In this document: in pieces, positions 42,610 through 50,999 of the stretch | Layout of the letters: each line of letters starts with the position of its first letter | Position numbering within the stretch: the stretch's first letter is position 1 | From: DAOUJI01 sp965197415 | GTDB taxonomy: Bacteria > Chloroflexota > Dehalococcoidia > Lucifugimonadales > JAGWBF01 | Direction of reading: 5' to 3' | Assembly: GCA_965197415.1 (NCBI GenBank) | Contig: OZ240207.1 | Span: forward strand, 3,064,950 to 3,128,949 | DNA: 64,000 bases | Notes under the pieces: model-generated | The model's database searches: none | Told to the model about the DNA's origin: nothing | The model's input: the letters and a program-made list of their open reading frames with translations, nothing else | Program-made: the position numbers and the translations under genes

Positions 42610-43518
42610 ATGACCAGCGGAAGCAAAGTCACCGTTAGAGTTCCCGCGACGACGGCGAACCTGGGGCCCGGGTTCGACTGTTTGGGCATGGCCCTGGACT
42701 TGTGGAGTGAGGTCACCGTAGAGGCTGCCCCGGCCCCGGACGTGGAGATACTCGGCTTCGGATCGGACGAGCTTGCCGCCGACGAGTCGAACTTGGTGTA
42801 CGAGGCGTGCCTGAGGGCTTACAAGGCTAAGAACGCTGAAGCTCCCAACTTCAAGCTCCGCTGCAACAATGGCATTCCGTTGAAGCGAGGGCTGGGAAGC
42901 AGCGGAGCCGCCATCGTGGGAGGCCTGTTCGCCGGAGACTTGCTGTCCGGGGGCTCGCAGATGTCCAAGGAGCGGCTGTTGAGTCTGGCCGTAGAGTTGG
43001 AAGGACACCCAGACAACGTAGCGGCTTCAGTGTACGGCGGGCTTAGATTAGTGGCCCAGGAGGCGAGCAAACTGGTGTGTGTGCCGGTCCCCTTTCCCGA
43101 TGACTTGCATACCGTCGTTTTCATTCCAGTGGAGCGCATATCCACGGAAGACGCCAGGGCTGTGCTGCCCGATTCCTACAGCCGGGCGGACGCGGTCTAC
43201 AACGCGGGGCGCACGGGTCTCCTGGTCAACGCCATGACGACAGGGAGGATGCAGGACTTGGTCTATGCTACTCAAGACCGTATTCACCAGCCCTACCGTC
43301 AGTCCCTGTTCCGGCCGATGAAGGTCATATTCGAGGCGGCTATGAAGGGAGGGGCTCTGGGCGTGTTCCTGTCGGGCAGCGGCTCCACTATTCTGGCTTT
43401 GACCCAAGGCAGGGAGATGACCGTGGCCTACGAGATGGCCGAGGCTGCTCGACAATGCGGGGCCGAGGGCGAAGTGAAGATAACAAGGCCGTCCCTGATG
43501 GGCGTTCATCAGGCGTAG
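42610..43518 (+). CDS. thrB: Homoserine kinase
   Basis: 302-residue GHMP kinase that phosphorylates homoserine in threonine synthesis. VRVPATTANLGPGFDCLGMAL opens the protein; the ATP-binding GHMP motif is LKRGLGSSGAAIVGGL; LEGHPDNVAASVYGG follows; the C-terminal GVFLSGSGSTILAL closes the fold. ATG 42610 lies 17 bases after aspS and 14 bases separate its stop from lysC. A longer upstream extension of this frame overlaps aspS and is not real. Confidence 0.96.
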   Translation: MTSGSKVTVRVPATTANLGPGFDCLGMALDLWSEVTVEAAPAPDVEILGFGSDELAADESNLVYEACLRAYKAKNAEAPNFKLRCNNGIPLKRGLGSSGAAIVGGLFAGDLLSGGSQMSKERLLSLAVELEGHPDNVAASVYGGLRLVAQEASKLVCVPVPFPDDLHTVVFIPVERISTEDARAVLPDSYSRADAVYNAGRTGLLVNAMTTGRMQDLVYATQDRIHQPYRQSLFRPMKVIFEAAMKGGALGVFLSGSGSTILALTQGREMTVAYEMAEAARQCGAEGEVKITRPSLMGVHQA

Positions 43519-43532
43519 GGTAGGGCAGCTAC

Positions 43533-44756
43533 GTGGCTTTAGTGGTGCAAAAGTACGGTGGCAGCTCGGTGGCCGACGCCGAGAAGATAGGGCGGGTGGC
43601 CCAGCGAATCGTGGCGTCCAAGGACCGCGGCAATGACGTAGTTGCCGTCGTGTCAGCAATGGGAGACACCACCGACGAGCTTATCGACCTCGCTTATAGT
43701 GTGTCGGGAACCGCTCCAGACCCCAGGGAGTTGGACTTGCTCCTCTCGACTGGAGAGCTGGTCTCATGCACACTGATGGCTATGGCTATACGAGCCCTGG
43801 GCTACCAGGCGCTAAGCCTCAGCGGCTTCCAGGCGGGGATAAAGACAAATACGGCCTATGGACGTGCGCGAATCGCACAGATAGACCCCTCCCGAATGAG
43901 ACGAGAGTTGGACGCCGGAAACCTTCTCATCGTGGCCGGATTTCAGGGGTTCACCGAGGACATGGACGTCACCACTTTGGGGAGGGGAGGCTCCGACACG
44001 ACGGCGGTGGCCCTGGCAGCCGCCTTGGAAGCCGAGCGGTGCGAGGTCTATACCGACGTGGAGGGGATTTACACTGCCGACCCCCGCATCGTCCCTGAGG
44101 CGAGGAGGATTCCCGAAATAAGCTATGAAGAGATGCTGGAGTTGGCCACCTACGGCGCTAAGATGCACCCAAGGTCCATAGAGTTGGGCGCCGCATACGA
44201 CATCCCCATACTGGTGGCGTCAAGCTTTACTGAAGGACCGGGCACCCTTATTCACAGAGGTGCGAAGACCGAAATGGAAGAGCGAATCAAAGTGACCGGC
44301 GTGGCCGCCGATAGAAACGTAGCCAAGATAACCTTAAGGGGCGTCCCAGACAGTCCAGGCATCGCCGCCGCCTTTTTCGAGCCTCTCACCGACGAGGGAA
44401 TCTCGGTTGACACCATAGTCCAGAACGCCAGCCAGGAAAATCTGACGGACCTGAGCTTCACCGTGGCCCGCACCGACCTGCAGAAGGCCGTGGACGTAGT
44501 GGGTCCTGTGGCGGCTGAAAAGGGAGCTCCCACGTTCCATACCGACGATTCTCTGGCTAAAGTGAGCATCGTAGGCGCAGGGATGCAGAACACGCCTGGT
44601 TACGCCTCACGAATGTTCCGTGCCCTGGCTAGCGCGAACATCAATATCGAGATGATCACCACGTCCGAGATACGCATCACCTGCATAGTGTCCGAAGAGA
44701 AGGTAGACGATGCGGTCCGGGCCCTTCATACGGCATTCGACCTTGAGGAGCCATAG
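43533..44756 (+). CDS. lysC: Aspartate kinase
   Basis: 407-residue aspartokinase, the first step of lysine/threonine/methionine synthesis. The N-terminal kinase domain begins VVQKYGGSSVADAEKIGRVA and contains FTEDMDVTTLGRGGSDTTAVALA and YTDVEGIYTADPRIV. Two C-terminal ACT domains (KVTGVAADRNVAKITLRGVPDSPG; VSIVGAGMQNTPGYASRMFRAL) indicate feedback control by threonine or lysine. The start is GTG. It follows thrB closely in the same transcription unit. Confidence 0.96.
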   Translation: MALVVQKYGGSSVADAEKIGRVAQRIVASKDRGNDVVAVVSAMGDTTDELIDLAYSVSGTAPDPRELDLLLSTGELVSCTLMAMAIRALGYQALSLSGFQAGIKTNTAYGRARIAQIDPSRMRRELDAGNLLIVAGFQGFTEDMDVTTLGRGGSDTTAVALAAALEAERCEVYTDVEGIYTADPRIVPEARRIPEISYEEMLELATYGAKMHPRSIELGAAYDIPILVASSFTEGPGTLIHRGAKTEMEERIKVTGVAADRNVAKITLRGVPDSPGIAAAFFEPLTDEGISVDTIVQNASQENLTDLSFTVARTDLQKAVDVVGPVAAEKGAPTFHTDDSLAKVSIVGAGMQNTPGYASRMFRALASANINIEMITTSEIRITCIVSEEKVDDAVRALHTAFDLEEP

Positions 44757-44793
44757 TCCCGCATCCGTCTGATGCCGCATCCTCCGGTGTAGC

Positions 44794-45546
44794 ATGACTC
44801 TCAGCGCAGATGGTCCATCCAATGACCGGGAACCCTTTCTGTCCATAGTAGTCCCGGCTTATAACGAAGCCAGCCGAATAGTGTCCACCCTCGAGCTGGT
44901 GCGGGACTGCATGGCTTCCCAGTCCTATACCTGGGAAGTGGCTGTCGTGGACGACGGATCCAGCGACGACACCGCGGCCCTGGTCCGAGAATTCACTGAT
45001 CTCAACCAAGGCTTTCGGTTGATAGAGGCGCCCCACGGGGGCAAGGGATGGGCGGTAAAGAGCGGCATGACAGCCGTCAAGGGTCAGTACAGGTTCTTGT
45101 GCGACGCCGACTTATCCATGCCCATAGAGCAGATCGCCCGGTTTCTGCCTCCCAATCTTACAGGGTTCGACGTGGCTATCGGGTCCCGCGAGGCCGAGGG
45201 ATCCCGTCGCTTTCAAGAACCCCAAGGGCGTCACCGCATGGGCCGTTTCTTCAATATACTGGTCCGCTTCCTGGCGGTGCCGGGAGTGGAAGACACTCAA
45301 TGTGGGTTCAAATGCTTCACAGGTGAGGCGGCGCAGGAACTCTTTTCTCAAGTGAGGCTCAACGGTTTTGCGTTCGACGTGGAGGCGCTGTTCCTGGCCC
45401 GCAAGCGACGCATGAGGGTGGTGGAGGTCCCCATTGACTGGCATTACCGGACGGAGAGCAAGGTCCGCCCGCTGTTGGACTCTCTGTTGATGGCGCGGGA
45501 CGTGTTGTTGGTCCGGTGGTGGAGCTTTCGGGGCGTCTATTCATAG
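44794..45546 (+). CDS. Family 2 glycosyltransferase (dolichyl-phosphate glucosyltransferase-like)
   Basis: 250-residue GT2 enzyme. LSIVVPAYNEASRI opens the GT-A fold; VVDDGSSDDTAALV and CDADLSMP supply the Asp residues for nucleotide-sugar binding; RMGRFFNILVRFLAVPGVEDTQCGFKCFTGEAA is the membrane-associating segment of the polyprenyl-phosphate glucosyl/mannosyl-transferase group; FDVEALFLARKRRMRVVEVPIDW follows. It probably makes a lipid-linked sugar donor. The ATG is 37 bases after lysC, with no strong ribosome site. Confidence 0.9.
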   Translation: MTLSADGPSNDREPFLSIVVPAYNEASRIVSTLELVRDCMASQSYTWEVAVVDDGSSDDTAALVREFTDLNQGFRLIEAPHGGKGWAVKSGMTAVKGQYRFLCDADLSMPIEQIARFLPPNLTGFDVAIGSREAEGSRRFQEPQGRHRMGRFFNILVRFLAVPGVEDTQCGFKCFTGEAAQELFSQVRLNGFAFDVEALFLARKRRMRVVEVPIDWHYRTESKVRPLLDSLLMARDVLLVRWWSFRGVYS

Positions 45547-45842
45547 TACCGTCTCGTTCTGTTGGGGACGCACCTGGCTGGGGAGAGTGACCGCCGCTGT
45601 GAGCGAAGGGGCAAAAATCAGCTTGCAAGTTTCGAAATCACGGGCAATTATCCCTCGACCTCTAAAGCGCATTTATTATATTCATTATTAACAACCTCGC
45701 CTTGCCGCTTCTAAGTTGGGCAGACGGCGATGCGAGGTCGGATGGAGAGGGCTTCTATCAATCGGCCTTAGGTCCTCCATATAGTCCGACGGCGGAGGCT
45801 TGTGCAGTCTCGGAACACACAATAAATCTGGGATGGCGAGTA

Positions 45843-46733
45843 GTGGAAACGCCCAATCAAGCGACGGTGAAACTGGGACCCTCGGAGCGGAACAAGCTCC
45901 GCAGGGACAAAAGCAAAGAAGCGGTGGACCTTGCTTTGAAAGGTCAATGGGAGCTGGCTGTCGACGTAAACCGAGTAATTCTGGAGGTCTTTCCCGAGGA
46001 CGTGGAAGCCTGGAACCGGCTGGGCAAGGCCTTCCTGGAACTGGGGAGTTACGACGAGGCCCGGGACGCCTTCGAAAGGGCGTCCCATCTGGCGCCGTAC
46101 AACGCCATCTCAAAAAAGAACCTGGAGCGGATCTCCCATCTGAGAGAGACTGCCCCGTCTCCAGGTGCAGGTGCCCAGGCTCGGAAAGCGGGCAAAGCCT
46201 TCATGCCATACATGTTCATAGAGGAAAGCGGGAAGGCAGGGGTCACTACAGCGAATCGCCCTGCGCCCGCCGCCGTGCTGGCAAAGCTGGCCTCCGGCGA
46301 TCCGGTCAAGCTGGTGACCAGAGACCATGCCATCATCGTTGAAAACGGCCAAGGCGAATATCTGGGAAGGATTGAACCCAAGCTAAGCAAAAGGCTGATT
46401 CGGCTGATTGACGGCGGCAATAGATACGACGCCGCAGTCATCAGAGTGAGCCGCCAGGAACTCTCCATCATTATACGGGAAGTCTACCGGCACCCCAGCC
46501 TTCAAGGAGTATGCTCCTTCCCCACCGGAGGCAAGGACGGCCGCAAAGCATATTGGGTCGATTCGCTGATGCGGTATGACGGCAACGTGGACATGGACGA
46601 GGACGACGAATACACTGTGGAGTGGCGGGAACCGTATTCCGATTCGTTGGAAGGCTCCGAAGAGGGCGAGCCGTCGGAGGCGCCCTTCTCAAGGCGCTCC
46701 GTAAAGGCTATGTCCCAAGAAGAAGAGGAGTAG
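45843..46733 (+). CDS. TPR-containing protein of unknown function
   Basis: 296-residue protein. The N-terminal half contains tetratricopeptide-like helices (SERNKLRRDKSKEAVDLALKGQWELAVDVNRVILEVFPEDVEAWNRLGKAFLELGSYDEARDAFERASHLAPYN... region about residues 12-95). A beta-rich domain follows (LVTRDHAIIVENGQGEYLGRIEPKLSKRLIRLI) that may be an RNA-binding fold, then an acidic tail (MDEDDEYTV...EEEE). GTG 45843 (GGGATGG upstream) is chosen over an in-frame start 141 bases earlier in AT-rich sequence. The 296 bases between it and the glycosyltransferase contain only an AT-rich block (45669-45696) that could hold a promoter. Confidence 0.75.
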   Translation: METPNQATVKLGPSERNKLRRDKSKEAVDLALKGQWELAVDVNRVILEVFPEDVEAWNRLGKAFLELGSYDEARDAFERASHLAPYNAISKKNLERISHLRETAPSPGAGAQARKAGKAFMPYMFIEESGKAGVTTANRPAPAAVLAKLASGDPVKLVTRDHAIIVENGQGEYLGRIEPKLSKRLIRLIDGGNRYDAAVIRVSRQELSIIIREVYRHPSLQGVCSFPTGGKDGRKAYWVDSLMRYDGNVDMDEDDEYTVEWREPYSDSLEGSEEGEPSEAPFSRRSVKAMSQEEEE

Positions 46734-46776
46734 GCCGCCAAGGGAATCGGTCGAGGCCTTTCTCCCTTGGGTCAGG

Positions 46777-47403
46777 TCATCCGCCCATGGTTTCCCGCGC
46801 CCTGGCCACCGCCAGCTTGAAAATCTCGTAAGGCTGGGCGCCAGTGAACAACTGGTTTCCCACTATGAACGCGGGTATTCCTCTGATCCCCAGGTCCATG
46901 GCCTCCCGGTACTGACTTAGCACGGTGTCTCGGTAATATCCTGATTCCAGCTTGCCTGAGAGGTCGTCCCAGTCCATGTTGCATTCGAGCGCCAGGTCCC
47001 GTATCACATCCATGTCCCCCAGGTCTTTGCCATGCTCCCAGTACGCCTTATAGGCGGCCCTGTGGAACGGGTCGAACAGGCCCTGCTGTTGAGCGTGTTC
47101 GGTCGCTTCCAGAGCATATAGAGTATAGGACGTTTTCGGAGCCCTCCTCATCACCAGCCCGGCAGATTCGGCCTGGCTCCTAAGGGGTTCGGACAGCAGG
47201 TTGTCCGAACCTTCCGGGCTTGGCTGGCGCGGGATGCCCTCCAAGGGCGTGTCCGGGCGCAACAGGTAGGCCCTTCCTTCCACGGCTATGTCGTATTCCG
47301 AGGCCATCTTGTCGACCCGCTCCAGGCCGATGTAGCACCAGGGTCAGACGTAGTCGTACCAGACTATGACCTTGAGGGGATCGCCGTTGTGGGAAGTGGA
47401 CAA
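46777..47403 (-). CDS. DsbA/FrnE-like selenoprotein (UPWC active site)
   Basis: 208-residue thioredoxin-fold oxidoreductase if the TGA at 47344-47346 is read as selenocysteine. The frame upstream of the TGA encodes DPLKVIVWYDYV; the frame after it encodes PWCYIGLERVDKMASEYDI. FrnE-type DsbA proteins have DYxCPWCYIG at this point, so the UGA replaces the first active-site cysteine (U20-P-W-C23). The C-terminal half (GIRGIPAFIVGNQLFTGAQPYEIF) carries the cis-proline loop. TTG 47403 has GGAGG five bases away; ATG 47415 is an alternative adding four residues. The gene ends in a normal TGA. If the UGA is called a stop, only the last 176 residues would be annotated, lacking the active site. Confidence 0.9.
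47312..47330 (-). promoter_or_regulatory. Putative bacterial SECIS hairpin of the DsbA-like gene
   Basis: On the minus strand TCGGCC (47330-47325) pairs with GGTCGA (47317-47312) over 6 bp, including one G-U pair, around the loop TGGAGCG. The stem starts 13 nt and the loop 19 nt after the UGA, with G at the second loop position. The geometry is the same as in the UGSC gene. Confidence 0.6.
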
Positions 47404-47440
47404 TGGAGCCTCCATTGAGGAATGGGTGGAGAGTGGGGCA

Positions 47441-47470
47441 ATAATACGCCCTACCGGACTGGGGAAGCAA
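47441..47470 (-). promoter_or_regulatory. Probable promoter of the DsbA-like selenoprotein gene
   Basis: On the minus strand TTGCTT (47470-47465), an 18-base spacer and TATTAT (47446-47441) lie between the glmS stop and the start codon. The selenoprotein gene can therefore be transcribed independently of glmS. Confidence 0.5.
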
Positions 47471-47473
47471 CGG

Positions 47474-49318
47474 TTACTCTACAGTCACCGACTTGGCTAG
47501 ATTGCGAGGCTGGTCCACGTCGCAGCCCCGTTTGATAGCGATGTGATAAGCGAGGAGTTGCAGCGGAGCCGCAGCAAGGATGGGTGTCAGCGTCTCCGGG
47601 CATTTCGGTATGTACAGGACTTCGTCCACTTCCGAGGACAAGTCCTCATCCCCCTCGGTGGCTATTGCTATGACTTGACCGTCTCTGGCCCTGGCCTCCT
47701 TGATATTTCCCGCCATCTTTGAATATGTAGACCCCTGTGGCGCTATGGCTACCACGGGCATGTTCTGGTCAATAAGAGCGATGGGGCCGTGTTTCAATTC
47801 ACCGGCTGCGTATCCCTCGGCGTGTATGTAGCTGATTTCCTTGAGCTTCAGCGCGCCCTCCAAGGCTATGGGATAGGTGATGCCCCGACCAAGATAGAGG
47901 AAGTGGTCTTTCTGGTAGAGTTTGCGGGCCAGCCTCTCGTAAACATCCTGCTCTCCGACAATGCGGCCGATAAGGTTGGGAATTCGTGCCAGGGCTTTAA
48001 TTGCATCTTCTAAATCAGATGGAGCAAGATGCCCACGCACCTGTCCCAGATACAAGGAAAGCAGTGTGAGCGTAACAAGGGATGACATGAAGGTCTTGGT
48101 GCTGGCCACTCCTATTTCGGTCCCGCAACCCAGGTACAGGGTCGATTCGGCTGTTCGAGTGGCCTGACTGCCCTCTATGTTGGACAACGCGACCAATCGG
48201 CCGCCCCTTTCTCTGACTTCTGACATGGCGGCAAGGGTGTCGGCGGTCTCCCCCGACTGGGTGATGGCGACCACGAGTGTGCGGTCGTCCATGTGGAAGT
48301 TCCGGTAGCGAAATTCCGACGAGCTGTCCACCTCAGCCGGCAGGCCCGTCAACTCCTCAATTTGAGACCGCCCTACCATGCCTGCGTGGAGGCTGGTGCC
48401 GCATCCCAACAGCACGACTCGATTAAGAGCTTTGACTTCGTCGTCGGTCAGATGAAAACCAGGCAGGATCACTCGGTTGTTGGTGAAGTCTATCCTTTCA
48501 CGCATGGCGCTTGCCGCCGCCCTCGGCTGTTCCATAATTTCCTTGAGCATATAGTGGCGGTAGCCTGCTTTATCGACCAGGCCGGAGGCCGGGGCAATTA
48601 ATAGAGAGGTCTTGTCCACAGGCTGTCCAGCTTTGTCCAGGAACCTGACCGTATCCTCGGTCACTATGGCGGTTTCACCGTCTTCCAGAAAGCTGACCCG
48701 GTCGGTGAAGGAGACCATTCCCTGGAGGTCGCTGCTCACCATGGCCTCGCCCGCGCGATGTCCGACGGTGATCCCGCCGGCGTTGCCCAGACGCAGCGCC
48801 AGCAGCTTTCTGTCCGGCCCGTTGTTGCAGGCGGAAACGATGGCCTGGGAACCCTCCAGTTGAGAGCCTGCCCATAGAAAAGCGTCCAGGAACGACAGGT
48901 CCGACTTCATGCCCTCCTCAATCAAGTGAGGGATGACCTCGCTGTCGGTTTCCGAACTGAATACGTGGCCTTTGGCGATCAGATCGTTCTTCAGGTCCAG
49001 GTAGTTCTCCACGATGCCGTTATGGACCACCGCCACGGCGCCGTTGCAGTCCGTATGGGGATGGGCGTTGCTGTGAGACGGCTTGCCATGAGTCGCCCAG
49101 CGTGTGTGGCCGATGCCCAGCCTGCCTTGGGGCCAGATGCGCCCCCCTTCGGGCGCCAGGTCGCGCACCTTGCCCGCGGACTTGTGCACCTCTATGCCGT
49201 CCGGGTTGACGAGAGCGATTCCGGCGCTGTCGTAACCCCGGTACTCCAGTTGTTGGAGACCCGAGTACACGATAGGCCAGGCTTCTCTGCTTCCTATATA
49301 GCCAATGATGCCGCACAT
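47474..49318 (-). CDS. glmS: Glutamine--fructose-6-phosphate aminotransferase
   Basis: 614-residue enzyme making glucosamine-6-phosphate for cell-envelope precursors. The N-terminal glutaminase starts MCGIIGYIGSREAW, with Cys2 the nucleophile after Met removal; GHTRWATHGKPSHSNAHPH follows. Two SIS domains bind sugar phosphate (VLLGCGTSLHAGMVGRS; ITQSGETADTLAAM). The C-terminus LAKSVTVE is typical. ATG 49318 gives the required N-terminal cysteine; longer starts would block catalysis. I saw no obvious glmS ribozyme in the short leader. Confidence 0.97.
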   Translation of the reverse strand: MCGIIGYIGSREAWPIVYSGLQQLEYRGYDSAGIALVNPDGIEVHKSAGKVRDLAPEGGRIWPQGRLGIGHTRWATHGKPSHSNAHPHTDCNGAVAVVHNGIVENYLDLKNDLIAKGHVFSSETDSEVIPHLIEEGMKSDLSFLDAFLWAGSQLEGSQAIVSACNNGPDRKLLALRLGNAGGITVGHRAGEAMVSSDLQGMVSFTDRVSFLEDGETAIVTEDTVRFLDKAGQPVDKTSLLIAPASGLVDKAGYRHYMLKEIMEQPRAAASAMRERIDFTNNRVILPGFHLTDDEVKALNRVVLLGCGTSLHAGMVGRSQIEELTGLPAEVDSSSEFRYRNFHMDDRTLVVAITQSGETADTLAAMSEVRERGGRLVALSNIEGSQATRTAESTLYLGCGTEIGVASTKTFMSSLVTLTLLSLYLGQVRGHLAPSDLEDAIKALARIPNLIGRIVGEQDVYERLARKLYQKDHFLYLGRGITYPIALEGALKLKEISYIHAEGYAAGELKHGPIALIDQNMPVVAIAPQGSTYSKMAGNIKEARARDGQVIAIATEGDEDLSSEVDEVLYIPKCPETLTPILAAAPLQLLAYHIAIKRGCDVDQPRNLAKSVTVE

Positions 49319-49446
49319 GCTATGCCCGCCTAGTGTATTACACCGAATCTCCCAAATCCACCGCATGGACTGGCCAAGACCAGGCCCTGGCCCACTATTC
49401 AATCCATGTCAGCGCCGTGGGCGTAGCAATGTATGATTGGATGAAT

Positions 49447-49476
49447 TTGGACACCTAAGCCCTGACAGGATAAAAT
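49447..49476 (+). promoter_or_regulatory. Promoter for the metallopeptidase gene
   Basis: TTGGAC (49447-49452), an 18-base spacer and TAAAAT (49471-49476) lie about 29 bases before the ATG at 49505, divergent from glmS. Confidence 0.55.
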
Positions 49477-49504
49477 CGCATAGGGGGTTATGGAGCCTTT
49501 TGCA

Positions 49505-50974
49505 ATGATGACTCGAATAGCTCTGCTGCTGTTGGCCCTGTCTCTGTTGGCAGTCTCCATGTTCTCGGTCTCCGGGGCATTTGCCCAGGAGCAGGGCATC
49601 GAACTCGTCTCCGAAGAGGTCACGACCGACTTTCCCGACAAGGTCGTATTCAAGCTCAGCGCATCCAGCCCCGACCCCATTGACGAGATTCGCGTCTTTC
49701 TCAAGACCAAGGCGACGGGCAGAAGCGCCTACGGATACCTAGACCTGGACCCTGGCCAGTTGGTCGATGGCGAATACGTCATGGACCTGGGCTCCGCCGG
49801 GTACCGCCCTCCTGGAACGGTCATCAAGTACCACTATGAAATCCGAGACGAGGCAGGACGCACCTTCACGTCCAATGAGCGGGAACACCTCTACTTGGAC
49901 GACAGCCTGGACTGGAAGTCCATAACCAACGGGATTCTCACCATCTACTACTACGGCGAGTTTGTGGAGAGGCGGGCCCAGACCGTGCTGGACGCTGCCC
50001 AGGAAACTCTGGACAACATGGGGCCGATCCTTGGCATTCAACCCACCGAGCCCATTCGCATCGTGTCTTACAGCAATTACCGTGACATGGTCAGGGCGCT
50101 TCCCTTCCGCTCCCAAGCCGTCAGTCAAGACTTACAGACCCAAGGGCAGGCGTGGTCTGACGAGCGGGTCGTGGTGCTGCTCAGCGCCACCGAAACGGTT
50201 ACGGGAATCGCATCCCACGAGTTCGTGCATATTTTGGTGGGTGAAGCCGCCGGTCAGTTCGGCAACGCTGTCCCAGCGTGGCTAAACGAGGGGCTGGCCG
50301 AGTACGGCAACGTAGACCAGACGCCGGAGTATGACAGAGCCTTGGCCTATGCCGTATACACTCGTAGGCTGAAGCCGCTGTGGCACCTCCAGTCCCTTGG
50401 TGGAGAGCCGGAAGACATCCTCATCGGATACGGCCACGGCAAGTCGGTGGTCAGCTATTTGATTGCCCGTTTCGGTGAAGAGAAGATGGCTGAGCTGATG
50501 GGTCGGTTCAGGCAAGGGGATACGGCCGATGAGGCCCTCATGACCGTCTACGGCTTCGACCAGTACGGGCTAGACTCGGAGTGGCGACTCGCCATCGGCC
50601 TCGACCCGCTCCCGTCCCCTGAAGAATTGGAGGCGATGATAGAGTCCGGAGGCGCGGACCCCCCCGCTCCCGGCGACGCCTCCGGTCAAGAGGAGATTGG
50701 CCCCGCCGACGACGAGTCCACGGACGAACCTGCAGACCAGCCTATATTGTCGCCCGCAACCCCAGAGCCGACAGAGGCCCCGGCTGCGGAAGAGCCAAGG
50801 CGCACCTCCTCAGGGTGCGGGGCCCCGGCAGACATCGGGTCATCGCCTGTTGACCTTGTTGTCGTGGCGCTGATGGGAAGTCCCCTCCTGGCCATAGGGT
50901 CCAGGCGGAGTGTTGGCAGTCTGCGCCGGGCAATTAGGACAGTTTTCCGACCAGGGCGGCGTGAGCGGGGCTAA
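49505..50974 (+). CDS. Exported, membrane-anchored gluzincin metallopeptidase (peptidase MA-like)
   Basis: 489-residue exported protein. A signal peptide (MMTRIALLLLALSLLAVSM, cleavage near AFAQ) is followed by a beta-rich domain. A zinc peptidase motif ASHEFVHILVG (HExxH at about residues 238-242 of this start) is followed by the downstream glutamate region PAWLNEGLAEYGN. Then comes an acidic Pro/Glu-rich linker (EPTEAPAAEEP) and a C-terminal SSGCGAP motif, a hydrophobic segment (DLVVVALMGSPLLAI) and an Arg-rich end. The tail resembles cell-surface sorting or anchoring signals. ATG 49505 has GGAG at good spacing; ATG 49490 is also possible. Confidence 0.85.
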   Translation: MMTRIALLLLALSLLAVSMFSVSGAFAQEQGIELVSEEVTTDFPDKVVFKLSASSPDPIDEIRVFLKTKATGRSAYGYLDLDPGQLVDGEYVMDLGSAGYRPPGTVIKYHYEIRDEAGRTFTSNEREHLYLDDSLDWKSITNGILTIYYYGEFVERRAQTVLDAAQETLDNMGPILGIQPTEPIRIVSYSNYRDMVRALPFRSQAVSQDLQTQGQAWSDERVVVLLSATETVTGIASHEFVHILVGEAAGQFGNAVPAWLNEGLAEYGNVDQTPEYDRALAYAVYTRRLKPLWHLQSLGGEPEDILIGYGHGKSVVSYLIARFGEEKMAELMGRFRQGDTADEALMTVYGFDQYGLDSEWRLAIGLDPLPSPEELEAMIESGGADPPAPGDASGQEEIGPADDESTDEPADQPILSPATPEPTEAPAAEEPRRTSSGCGAPADIGSSPVDLVVVALMGSPLLAIGSRRSVGSLRRAIRTVFRPGRRERG

Positions 50975-50999
50975 GCTTCTCTTGTCTCAGTTTCCACTC

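Noticed and set aside
49319..49446. glmS riboswitch/ribozyme
   Set aside because: The upstream region is short and shared with a divergent promoter, and I could not recognise the conserved ribozyme core.
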